DNA of 64,000 nt from Trametes villosa (lineage: Eukaryota; Basidiomycota; Agaricomycetes; Polyporales; Polyporaceae), in NCBI GenBank assembly GCA_002964805.2, contig PUDQ02000022.1, positions 62,001 to 126,000 of the forward strand, read 5' to 3'. The notes under the pieces were generated by a model that ran no database searches, was not told where the DNA came from, and was given only the letters and a program-made list of their open reading frames with translations. Position 1 is the stretch's first letter. Each line of letters starts with the position of its first letter. This document shows, piece after piece, positions 1 through 9,918 of this stretch. The position numbers were made by a program, and so were the translations under genes.

Positions 1-567
1 GTACGTGGGACCGGAGGTTCCACGCAATCATCTCGTCAAGGAGCTTGTCTACCTTTGCCTTGAGTGGCGTAGCTGCTTGTGGCGTCGTGTAGGTCCCGAT
101 GCCAGACTATCATAGGCGAATGTCAGTGACGTCTCGAGTACAAAACCACATGGTACTAAGAGTTTCTTACCTGGTAGTAGACCATTTGCTCGTTACGGTC
201 GTCCTTCTTCAGCATACTGAAGAACGCGATGACATTCGAGTTCTACAAACATTAGTTAGTTAAACGAGCATGGTGCAAAGGCAGAAATCACAACGCGTAC
301 ATCGGTATTGAACTGGTCGCCCGTCCCGTCGAAGCAAAGGACGAGGGTGCGTGCGGGATGGAACGGCGGGACAATATCCATGTCACCGGTCTCGCTAGAC
401 GAAGAGTGCTCGGCTGAGACGGGTGGCGAGCCCGTTTTGCCGGTCGACCCGTAGTGCGTTGTTTTGCCATCCCAGGTCGAGAACGGGGACTGGTCGACGG
501 CGGTGGACCCCGACGGCTGGGGCGAGTGCATCGCGGGGGCCTGAGCTTGAGGTGGCGTAGAGGACAT
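1..567 (-). CDS. DUF2235 hydrolase-like protein A (3' part outside window)
   Basis: This is the N-terminal part of a DUF2235 (alpha/beta-hydrolase-like, PF09994 type) protein; the rest lies beyond the left edge. Exons: 301-567, 171-242 and 1-106 (continuing). The start at 567 opens on a Ser/Pro/Thr-rich leader of about 75 residues, followed by RTLVLCFDGTGDQF, the family's first hallmark motif. The 72-nt second exon encodes NSNVIAFF...NEQMVYYQ and the third SGIGTYTTP...MIAWNL. Splice positions match those of the four neighbours exactly, so the gene is probably intact up to the edge. DUF2235 domains are related to the bacterial Tle1 lipase effectors; the fungal substrates are unknown. It is the most downstream copy of a head-to-tail array on this strand. 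Catalytic Ser and Asp motifs are not in the window. Confidence 0.88.
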
Positions 568-619
568 GGCGGGGCTTGAGAGGTGTGGGAAAGCTTAGAG
601 GGAGGCTCTGCGCGGTGAA

Positions 620-625
620 CTTATA
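620..625 (-). promoter_or_regulatory. TATA-like box of DUF2235 gene A
   Basis: TATAAG on the minus strand, about 53-58 bp upstream of the start codon at 567. All five array genes have an AT-rich TATA-like hexamer 53-87 bp upstream of the ATG in otherwise GC-rich DNA. Assignment is by position and sequence only. Confidence 0.4.
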
Positions 626-1071
626 GCGTAGGGAGAGCGCGTGTGGACGACGTCAGAACGGGCAGCGGCTGGAGCACAGACGGAAGGCAGGGAAGGAGGG
701 CAGCAATCGGGGGACAGAAGCCCTATATGCCCCCCGTCCCGTGCCCGCACCCCCGCCTTCTCGTCGGGCGCGAAGGCATGGAAGCTCGATGGCGCCCCCG
801 ATCCGGACGCGGGGATTCGCGTCCCCGCTTATGGGCGACATCACCGCGTTTGCGTCGGCGTCCGCCCACGTCGCACCGGCGCGTCTGCCACCGCCGTCCG
901 GGGCGCGCCCTCGCCGGTCGCGTCGCCCAGCACCCGAGACTTGTGTGAGACACAGCCACTCCCTGCGGTCAGCGCCCTGGTGGCGGGCGCCCTGACCCTG
1001 ACAGCCGCGGCGACTTGGCGGCTATGTGAGCGTTATGAACTCTGGTTCCGTGAACCCTCGGTGGCACCCGT

Positions 1072-1155
1072 GGATCTGCGAAGGCCAGTAGCGTGAGTTA
1101 TCGGGCAGTGGCGCACACTTTACTGGTCTAAGCGCGCGCCAATCCGCCATATAGT
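1072..1155. repeat. Duplicated spacer segment, copy 1
   Basis: Resembles 3920-3995: both run GATCTGCGAAG, then AGTAGCGTGAG, CAGTGGC, ACTTTAC and GCCAATCCGCCAT with scattered substitutions and a short indel. It shows that spacers were duplicated together with the DUF2235 genes. Confidence 0.65.
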
Positions 1156-1333
1156 GACGTCTTAACAGCGCCGCGCACTCGCGCATGCCAGTGCGAAGCA
1201 GGGAAGCCCAAGAAGAATTATTCAAAATCATCTACTGTAGAGATGCAAGAAAGGCTATCGCCCACATTAGCTACGACAGTACAGCATGTGAAGCATAGTT
1301 AGCGACGTACCGTTGGACATGCGGCAACACCGT

Positions 1334-3300
1334 TCAGTCAACCCAGGTAGGCTCTCTGACATAGCGCGCCATAGGCGCATACGGTCCACCCGGCAACCCC
1401 TTCGCCTCCATGCGCAGCTTGACACTCCGGTGCACGAAGAACGGCTCGCCGCGCTCCGGCACCAGGCGTCCATTGCCCCTGTTCATCCTATACATAACCC
1501 AGCGCCCATGAGCAACACCGTCTCTGCCAACAGAGCACAAATGGAAAACTTACACCCTCTTCTTGGCCTCCGGGGGCCCCTGCGCGGGTTGCAGCATCGG
1601 CAAATACTCCATGGACACCCACTTATACCACGCCAGGTCGAGCTGGTCATACTTCGGGCTCAGCGCGTCCCGCACCTCGTGCTCTTCCTCCGTCGACAGG
1701 GGCGCCTTGAGGGCCGCGCCTACCAGGTAGCTCGAGTGCGGCACGAGCGGCGGCGGGCGGTCTGCAACGCGCGGATGCAGCGTCGCGGGGTCGATTCCGA
1801 TGGCTCTCAGGGACTTGCCGTGGAAGCGGATGCCGGTGTTCGTCTTGAAGCACTCGCGCACCATCCACCGGAGGGGGATGCGCGCGAGCGTGTGCGGCAC
1901 TTTGTTCCCGACCGAGCCCCCGCCGACGTCTAACCCCAAGCGAGAAACGTTGAGCAAGCGACGCAACGCAAGAATCCTAGTACAGGACGCACCGCAGTGG
2001 CACCCGGCGAACCAAACCTCGAGCACGTCCGTCGTGCCTTTATGCCCGCAGTCGTCCGTGGTGTTGAACAGCTGCTGATACTGGCGCTGCGAGTCGCTCT
2101 TCGGCTTTTTCTTGCCCTTCGGCTCGCGCACGGCCACTGCGGTCGCGTACTCGATGTCCGCCTGGGGCATGTCGCCGGGGTGCGTTCCGCGCTTCAGCTC
2201 CTCTTCCGTCGGATGCTGGTAGAGGTTCGCCTGGAAGCGCGCCCGCCGTTCGTCGAGCGCGACCGCGTGCCGGAACACGCGGATCGAGCAGTTCGAGGTT
2301 GTGAACGGCAGCGTCTGCGGGATGAGGCCGACCGAGGCCACCGTGTCCCTGTGCGAGCAGAGCAGAACTAAGTAAGGAGCATGCCGCTAACTAGGAGGGT
2401 ACGCACCAGACACCGATGAAATCTATGTTGACCTCAATCGAGAAGGCTTCCTTGAACTCCGTGGCCTGCTTCCAGCCCGGGTCGTCGGTGCGCGTGTACA
2501 TCCGGTACGCGAACGGGATCTGCTCGTGGTTGCATGCCGGCAAGAGTCCGACCTGCGCTATGTTAGAGAACCTGGGCGGGAGATATGTCGACTAGTACTT
2601 ACCTTGTGGACCATACCGGCGAGTGCACGAGCGGTGTATGCGCCGCGAGAGAAGCCGAACAGGCAAATCTTGTCACCGGCCTGGTCTGCGCATTGTCAGC
2701 CACACTGCGAAGCGTCAGAGCAGGACCTCCGAAGAACTCACAGTTCTGCATTAGGAACTCGTAGCCACCTACGCGAGCATGTCAGCAAGGTGTCGTTGGC
2801 TTACGAAGGGGTATACGTACTTTGCACGTGTGCATCCAGATTCCAGGCAATCATTGAATCGAGGAGCTTGTCGACCTTCGAGCGCAGCGGAGTGGCAGAA
2901 GCCTGCGGAGACGAGTACGTGCCTATGCCCGTCTATTCCAAAGATATAAGTCCCCAGTTATACCGTTGTAGGGCGACGGTGTTCATACCTGATAATAAAC
3001 CATTTGCTCGTTGCGGTCATCCTTCTTCAGCAAGCTAAAGAACTTCACCACATTCGAGTTCTATCGAGAACAAAAATGCGTTAGAGGAGTCGAAGTACAC
3101 GCGACACGCTCAGTGAACACACGTACATCGTCGTCGAACTGGTCCCCCGTGCCGTCGAAGCAGAGGACCAGCGTGCGCGCGGGGTGGGACGGCGGTACAA
3201 AGGGTAGGTCGCCGGAGGACGCATCGCTAGTGTTCTCGGAAGACGCCCCCAGTCCGTCCGTCGTCGCGGCGCGGTGCGGGAGGTTCGGGGGTGCGGGCAT
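1334..3300 (-). CDS. DUF2235 hydrolase-like protein B
   Basis: Complete, 499 aa. Exons: 3127-3300, 2989-3060, 2821-2932, 2742-2768, 2603-2685, 2407-2552, 1993-2348, 1554-1929, 1334-1487; phases close exactly. Motifs: FDGT (48-51) after a short disordered leader; GFSRGAY with the presumed nucleophile Ser141 in a GxSxG setting; GCHCDVGGG around Asp324, the usual acidic position of the family; then IPLRWMVRECF and a C-terminal HRSVKLRM block. No signal peptide or membrane helix is visible, so a soluble intracellular enzyme is likely. The family is related to bacterial Tle1 phospholipases, but fungal activity is untested. A 27-nt exon encodes GYEFLMQN. Same strand and splice pattern as A, C and D. 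Confidence 0.9.
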
Positions 3301-3366
3301 CTTGTCCTACGAGTGTGCGCGGGTGTGGTATGTGTCGGATACTGGTATGCCGTCCGTTGGGCCGTT

Positions 3367-3373
3367 GATATAC
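3367..3373 (-). promoter_or_regulatory. TATA-like box of DUF2235 gene B
   Basis: GTATATC on the minus strand, 67-73 bp upstream of the ATG at 3300. It lies in a motif (plus strand GTTGATATACCTGCCAC) that recurs upstream of genes C and D, which supports a promoter role. Confidence 0.5.
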
Positions 3374-3712
3374 CTGCCACAACGCAGTCGGGGGCTGCCC
3401 GCCCGATGAGCTTGTTGTAGAGGCAGCGAAGCACGACCGCATCTGGACGTACAGCGGCGTCGGGAGGAGGGACAACGCGCCCTCCGGGCTGCGGGTGCCT
3501 CGGACGTCGCTGCAGGGTCCCGACTACGCCTGCCAACGCCAGGGGCGGATGGCATCTCCGGCGTGTTTGGACACACCTCGACGGCGGCGTAGACAGCTGC
3601 AGGTTGGCGTCGATAGTGAGCGCAGTAGCGTCCCGTTTGGGGAAGGCGGCATGGCGGCGGTTTCTGGCACCGCGTTGATGTTAGGGTCGGCCGCTGATGG
3701 GGTTCCCACCTT

Positions 3713-3872
3713 GTTCGGCTTACCTTGGCTAACGGCACTCCTACGACAGAATTCGGCTGCCCAGACGTACACGTAGCATCTCAAGTTGGCGGCATCTTGG
3801 CGGGCCTCACAGGACGCCGGTGTGCCAATCATGCGGAAGCACCGATGGACCCGGTGCTGAGAAGGTGGACCC
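3713..3872. repeat. Duplicated 5' flank segment, gene B copy
   Basis: Homologous to 6384-6499 (upstream of C) and 9267-9420 (upstream of D). Shared blocks include GCTGCCCAGACGT and CCGGTGCTGAGAAGG. The last 22 bp (3851-3872) are identical to 6478-6499. Confidence 0.7.
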
Positions 3873-3919
3873 AGGCGGCGTATTGTGAGGATGGGGATAT
3901 GCAGAAGATGTTTTAGGGC

Positions 3920-3995
3920 GGATCTGCGAAGTCGAGTAGCGTGAGCTATCAGGCAGTGGCACAAACTTTACCGGAGCGCCAATCCGCCATGTGGT
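3920..3995. repeat. Duplicated spacer segment, copy 2
   Basis: Partner of 1072-1155, with the same order of short conserved blocks and point differences. A shorter trace (CGAAGTCGAGTA) recurs near 6560 in the C-D spacer. Confidence 0.65.
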
Positions 3996-4224
3996 GAGTC
4001 AGTCTACACAGCGCCAGACACTCCAACTTCGTTACGAGAAGGAAGGAAAGCGCAAGAGGAATTATTCGATGATTGCACTATGGAGCATACGCTGCTGAAC
4101 GATTAGGTCGAAGATACTGCATGTCGGGGCCGATCGCAAACGTACCGTTACACAACTATACGTATACCATGATAAATCGGGTCTGTCGTCCATCCATCAA
4201 GAAGGTCTCGTGCGACGACCCCAT

Positions 4225-6204
4225 TCAGTCAACCAACTTGGGCTCGTTGACATAGCGCGCCAGGGGCACATACGGCCGACCAGGCAGTCCTTCTGCCTGC
4301 ACGCGCAGCTTGACACTCCGGTGCACGTTGAACGGCTGGTGGGGCGAGACCAGGCGTCCCTTGCCTAGGTTCATCCTACAAATATCCCAGTGCTCGTGAG
4401 CGACCCCCTCTCGACCGGTACGGCGCGAATGAGTGACGTACACCCTTCGCTTCTTCTCTTTGTACTCCGGCCCAGGTCCCTGCATGCGCTGCACCATCGG
4501 GAGGTACTCGAGGAGCCACCAGTACCACACCAGGGCAAGCTGGTCGTGCTTGGGGCTCAGCGCGTCACGCACCTCGTGCTCCTCCTCCGTCGTGAGCGGC
4601 ACGGGCGGCGCGACACTTTCCAGGTGTACCGCGGGCTGCGGCTGCAGCGCAGGCGGGCGCTCGAGCACGATCGGGTACAGCGCCGCGGGATCAAGCCCGA
4701 TGCGCTTCAGGAGGTCGTCGTGAAATCGAATGCCGGTATTCGTCTTGAAGCACTCGCGCACCATCCATCGGAGAGGGATGCGCGCGAGCGTGTGCGGCAC
4801 CTTGTTCCCCACCGACCCCCCACCGACGTCTAACTTCAAGCAAGAAACGGTGAGCAAATGCCACAACGCAAGAGCGCCAGACGCACCGGAGTGGCCTCCG
4901 GCGAACCACACTTCGAGGACGTCTGTCGGGCCCCAGTCGTTTACACCGTCGGGCGGCTGCTCGTGCTGGTCGTTCTGGTCCGAGTCGCCCTTCGGTTCTT
5001 GGCCTTCGCACTTGTTGGCCTTCGGCTCGCGCATCGGCACTGTCGTCGGGCACTCCATATTCGCCTGGGGCATGTCTCCAGATTGCGTCCCGTGCTTCCG
5101 CTCCTCCTCCGTCGGGTGCTGGTAGAGGTTGGCCTGGAAGCGCGCGCGGCGTTCGTCCAGCGCGACGGCGTGCCGGAACACACGGATCGAGCGGTTCGAG
5201 GATGTGAATGGCAGCGTGTGCGGAATGATGCCAACGGAGGCCACCGTGTCCCTGTGCGGGCAGTTTTGAGCAAGGACGAGGCCGCCAACGAGAAGAGCGC
5301 GCACCAGACACCGATAAAGTCGATTTGGACGTCGGCGATCGACATAGTTTTCTTGTATTCGGCGGACGATTGCCAGCCTTTCTCATCGGTGCGCTTGTAC
5401 ATCTGGTACGCGAAAGGGATCTGCTCGTGGTTGCCTGTCCGCAAGAGTCCGACCTGTGTGGTGTTAGATCATCCAGACGGAGGATATGTCGACCAGTACT
5501 TACCTTGTGAACCATCCCTGCAAGAGCACGAGCGATGTACGCGCCGCGAGAGAAGCCGAACAGGCAGATCTTGTCGCCGGCCTGGTCTGTATAGATTGGT
5601 CAAAGGGATTAGGAAGCGTCTGGCAAGTCCTCGCAAGGACCCACAGTTCTGCATCAAGAACTTGTAGCCACCTGCGAGAGTATATCAGAAAGGTGCCCTG
5701 GTCTCACGAAGAGGTGTACGTACTTTGAACATGCGCATCCAGATTCCAGGCAATCATTGAGTCAAGAAACTTGTCGACCTTGGAGCGCAGCGGGCTGGCG
5801 CTAGCCTGCAAAGACGAGTATGTGCCGACCCCCGTCTACTCCAGAAACATAAGGCTATTAGTTATACCGACATGGCAAGATAGTGTGCTTACCTGGTAGT
5901 AAACCATCTGCTCGTTTCGGTCATCCTGTTTCAGCAACCTGAAGAAGTTGATGATGTTCGAGTTCTATCCAGAACAAAGGTGCATCAGTTGAGTTGAGGT
6001 ACACACGACTCGCTCGGGAGGCACACGCACCTTATCGCCAAACTGATGCCCCGTGCCGTCGAAGCAGAGCACCAGAGTGCGGGGCGGCGGTATCGAGGAG
6101 GAGTCGCCTGTCCCACTGGAGGATGCATCGCTGGTATTCTCGGAGGACGCCTCTAGTCCGCCCGTCGTCGAGGTGCGGTGTGGGGGGTCAAGGGGCGTGC
6201 GCAT
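4225..6204 (-). CDS. DUF2235 hydrolase-like protein C
   Basis: Complete, 506 aa. Exons: 6031-6204, 5893-5964, 5724-5835, 5645-5671, 5504-5586, 5305-5453, 4887-5251, 4442-4829, 4225-4375. Same exon plan as B and D, with one extra codon in exon 6 (IADVQIDF for IEVNIDF). FDGT and GFSRGAY (Ser141) are intact. The segment before the third motif reads GGHSDVGGG (Asp328), where the paralogues have GCHCDVGGG: both cysteines are replaced while the acidic residue and glycines remain. The leader reads FDGTGHQFGDK rather than FDGTGDQF. These changes suggest a diverged but still constrained copy. Presumed soluble; substrate unknown. Confidence 0.9.
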
Positions 6205-6282
6205 CGCGCTTTACGACTCGGGTTGTGTGTGGGGGTGGTGCGTGTCGGATGCTTGTGCTGGTACGCTGCCTGTCGGACTGCT

Positions 6283-6290
6283 GATATATA
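6283..6290 (-). promoter_or_regulatory. TATA-like box of DUF2235 gene C
   Basis: TATATATC on the minus strand, 79-86 bp upstream of the ATG at 6204. Plus-strand context CTGATATATACCCGCCAC is nearly identical to that upstream of gene D. Confidence 0.55.
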
Positions 6291-6383
6291 CCCGCCACAT
6301 CATAGTCGGCGGCTACGTTGCTGTGAAGGAAGAGAGGCACGACCACATCGTGGCGTAGGTGCCTCGCACCGAGGAGGGACATT

Positions 6384-6499
6384 GCTGCCCAGACGTCGGA
6401 TTCCAGGCCAGATGCATCCTGGCGGCACTCGCACGCACAGGACCCCGGTGACCAGTCATGCGACAGCACCGGTGGTCCCGGTGCTGAGAAGGTGGACCC
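6384..6499. repeat. Duplicated 5' flank segment, gene C copy
   Basis: Homologous to 3713-3872 and 9267-9420. The closing 22 bp match the gene B copy exactly, while the middle part is more diverged. Confidence 0.7.
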
Positions 6500-6755
6500 G
6501 AACAGCGTGCTAGATGACGGTGATGAAGAGAACACGTTTTGGGGCAGGTCTACCGTCTAACGAAGTCGAGTACAGTCGCCCATAGGGTATATTTTCGCAC
6601 AAAGTATTAATCACACGCTACACGGGTTATTAGCTAGGAACAAAACTGAATGTAGAGCCCAGCCTAACAACGCACCATTACACGGCCTTATGTATACCAC
6701 GATTATACGAGTCTGTCCGTGAGTCCACCAAGAAGCTCCTACGCAGCAAAAGCGT

Positions 6756-8772
6756 TCAATCAACCCAGGTAGGCTCGTTGACATAGCGCGCCAAAGGCGT
6801 GTACGGTCCACCGGGCAGGTTCTTCGCCTCCATGCGCAGCTTGACGCTCCGGTGCACGTTGAACGGCTGGTGGCGCTTCGGCACCAGGCGCCCGTTGCCC
6901 ATGTTCATCCTACAAATAGCCGAACGCCTGTGAGCATCCCTCATCCCAACAGACACCACGCAAGCGCGAATGGGGGACGTACACCTTTCGCTTCTTCTCC
7001 TTGTACTCCGGCGCAGGGCCCTGCACGCGCTGCTCCATCGGGAGGTACTCGAGGAACCACCAGTACCACGCCAGGTCGAGCTGGTCGTACTTCGGGCTCA
7101 GCGCGTCCCGCACCTCGTGCTCCTCCTCGGTCGATAGGGGCACGTCGCCCGCCTGGCCCGTCATGAAGCTCGGCTGCGGCGCGAGCGCCGGTGGGCGCGC
7201 TGCGACGTGCGGGTGTAGCGTCGCGGGGTCGAGCCCGATGCGTTTCAGGAGCTCGCCGTGGAAGCGGATGCCCGTGTTCGTCTTGAAGCATTCGCGGATC
7301 ATCCACCGCAGTGGGATGCGCGCGAGCGTGTGCGGCACGTCGTCCGTGACCGAGCCCCCGCCGACGTCTACCCCAGATCTCAGACAGTCAGCAAACGACG
7401 CTCGACAGTCGCCAACTAGCTAGACGCACCGCAGTGGCACCCAGCGAACCACACCTCCAACACATCCGTCGTACCCTCATGCTCGCAGTCGTCCGTGCTG
7501 TTGAACAGCCGCTCGTACTTGCGCTGTTGCTTCCACTCGCTCTTCGGCTTCTTGCCCTTGTCCTTCTTGTCCTTCTTCCGCTCGCGTACCGCCTCCGCCG
7601 TCGCATACTCCGTGTCGGTCTTGGGCATGTCCCCCGGGTGCGTCCCGTGCTCGAGGTCCTTCTTGGTCGGGTGCTGGTACAGGTTCGCCTGGAAGCGCGC
7701 GCGCCGCTCGTCCAAGGCGACCGCGTGACGGAACACGCGGATCGCGCGGTTGGAGGAGGTGAACGGGAGCGTGTGCGGGATAATGCCCACGGACGCGACG
7801 GTGTCCCTATGTGAGCAGAGGTAAGTGGGGGCATCTCCGCGCGGCGAAGATTACGCACCAAACGCCGATGAAGTCGATGTCGACGTCGATCGAGAAGGCC
7901 TTCTTGAACATGGTAGACTGCTTCCATCCCTGCTCGTCGTTGCGCGTGAACATGTGGTACGCGAACGGGACCTGCTCGTGGTTGCACGCCGGCAAGAGGC
8001 CGACCTACTCTATGTCAGTACGCTGAAGAAGGACTGCAGTTGCGTGGGTCTTACTTTGTGAACCATCCCGGCAAGGGCACGCGCGGTGTACGCCCCGCGA
8101 GAGAAGCCGAAGAGACAGATCTTGTCACCAGCCTGGTCTGCGCAACTGTCAGTGAGGTTTCCGAAGGTGACCCCTGAACAACTTACAATTCTGCATTAAG
8201 AACTCGTAGCCGCCTGGCAGAGTACATCAGTAGTCGTCCTCGTGGAACAAATAGGTCAACCTACTCTGCACATGTGCGTCCAAGTGCCAGGCGATCATCG
8301 AATCGAGCAGCTTGTCGACTTTCGAGCGCAGAGGAGAGGCTGAAGCTGAGGCAGACGAGTACGTCCCAATCCCCGTCTATTCGGAGGGTGTTAGTTCTCG
8401 AGATATCAACTACAGCGAACTGTCTTACCTGGTAGTAAACCATCTGCTCGTTGCGGTCGTCCTTCTCGAGCAAGCTGAAGAACTTGACGACATTGGAGTT
8501 CTGCCAATACCCAGTAAGCACACGTTGTAGAAGGAGCGGCCTAGAAGGCTACGAACGTCTGCATCAAACTGGTCCCCTGTCCCGTCGAAGCAGAGGACGA
8601 GCGTGCGCGCGGGGTGGTACGGCGGTACGACGTCGAGGTCGCCCGTCTCGCTCGAGGATGCATGGCGGGTGCTCTCGGAGGACGTCGGGGACGTGTTGTG
8701 TTCCTCCTCCCAGGACGCCCCGAGTGCGTCCGTCGTCGCGGCGCGGTGCGGCAGGTTGAGGGGTGCGGGCAT
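6756..8772 (-). CDS. DUF2235 hydrolase-like protein D
   Basis: Complete, 523 aa. Exons: 8557-8772, 8429-8500, 8265-8376, 8187-8213, 8055-8137, 7859-8004, 7430-7806, 6983-7367, 6756-6909. The N-terminal leader is 14 residues longer than in B. Motifs: FDGTGDQF, GFSRGAY (Ser155), GCHCDVGGG (Asp345). A charged low-complexity stretch (KKDKKDKGKK) lies before the third motif. The exon 1 donor is GTTCGT, weaker than the GTACGT or GTGCGT used by its paralogues, but the conserved join position supports it. It is very similar to B along its length, so this is probably a recent duplication. No secretion signal. Function is inferred only from the family. Confidence 0.9.
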
Positions 8773-8836
8773 CGTGTACGGTTGTGGGTCGCGGTGCGTC
8801 AGGTACTGGTCCCGGTACGCCGCACGCTAGACTGTT

Positions 8837-8844
8837 GATATATA
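8837..8844 (-). promoter_or_regulatory. TATA-like box of DUF2235 gene D
   Basis: TATATATC on the minus strand, 65-72 bp upstream of the ATG at 8772, inside the shared plus-strand context GATATATACCCGCCAC. Confidence 0.55.
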
Positions 8845-9266
8845 CCCGCCACGGCGTAGTGCGCGGCTACTCGCCCGACGAAGCTGCCGCTGTCCAGGCA
8901 GAGAAGCACAGCCAGATCGGGAAGTACAGCGGCGTCGGTGCCTCTCACCGAGGAAGGAAAGCACGTTTTGCGAATGCCTCGGACGTCGCTGCAGGGTCCC
9001 GCCCACGCCCGCCAAGCGCATGCGAGCCCTCCGGCGTGTTTGGGCGCACCCCGCCGGGGGTGCAGGCGCGTTAGCGTCGACGGCGAGCGCAGTTGCACCC
9101 CGCTCGGAGCAAGCGGCGGCGCAACAGTCTGCAGAGTGAATGGCGATCCTCCGTGGCAGCCTGCTAGGGTCGCCCGCTGATGGGATTCCCGTAAGCGGCG
9201 CGGTATGGAAGCCCTACTTCCGCATGTCGAGCGTGTAGCTGCAAACGATAGACGCGCCGCTCGAGC

Positions 9267-9420
9267 GTTCGGCTCGCCTTGGCTGGCGGCCCTTCTCCGA
9301 CAGAAATCGGCTGCCCAGACGTTGCATTCCAAGTCGGCGGCATCTTGGCGAGCCTCCCACAGAACGCCGGCTGGCCTGCTGTGCGATAATACCGGTGCCC
9401 CCGGTGCTCAGAAGACGGAT
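9267..9420. repeat. Duplicated 5' flank segment, gene D copy
   Basis: Homologous to 3713-3872: GTTCGGCT, CTTGGCT, CGACAGAA, CGGCTGCCCAGACG and GGCGGCATCTTGGCG occur in the same order. Its end, CCGGTGCTCAGAAG, differs from the B and C copies. Confidence 0.65.
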
Positions 9421-9918
9421 CGATGGCCAAGCGACGCACTAGTGATGGCGGTGCGGGGAAGACGTGTTTGGGAGGGCACCGTCGATGACGGACAAGAACA
9501 ACCTTGTAGGCGCCCATATGCGCGCGAAGACACGGTCATGTGAATCTCGCGCCACGTTCTGGGTTCCCCGCCAGTGCCACCACCGCCAACTGCCAGGGTC
9601 AATATGATAGAACTCACGACCATATGGGCTAAAGTCTGCTACAGGTTACCATTGTGAAGGGCATAGTCGAAGATCCGTGCTACCTGTCAGCACGCTCAGC
9701 GTATCAATCAACTGCAGAAGCTCATGCTCTGATCAATAGCCTTCCGCCGAATGCGAGGTAGGAGTCATTAACAGCATTATCATTAAAGCGTGCCAAAGCT
9801 AGCAGTACTCGTAAAGCATCGTGAAGATCCACAAGAAATACCAAATAAGTATACAGACTAGATTAAGACGCATTTATACCCTGCGCACTCGGGTTAAACG
9901 AGAATACGAGACGAAAGC

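Larger units (their letters stand above)
568..1333. other. Spacer between DUF2235 genes A and B
   Basis: No supportable gene. It holds the promoter side of gene A and the 3' flank of gene B. Long open frames at 640-1100 on both strands look like a by-product of high GC. The part at 1072-1155 is repeated in the next spacer. Confidence 0.6.
3301..4224. other. Spacer between DUF2235 genes B and C
   Basis: Promoter side of B and 3' flank of C. No gene supported. It contains the TATA motif and two segments shared with other spacers (3713-3872 and 3920-3995). Confidence 0.6.
6205..6755. other. Spacer between DUF2235 genes C and D
   Basis: No gene supported. It carries the TATA motif of C and a duplicated flank segment (6384-6499). 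Confidence 0.6.
8773..9918. other. Spacer between DUF2235 genes D and E
   Basis: Promoter side of D and 3' flank of E, with the third copy of the flank segment (9267-9420). From about 9540 to 9900 the DNA becomes more AT-rich and I see no coding signal. Confidence 0.55.
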
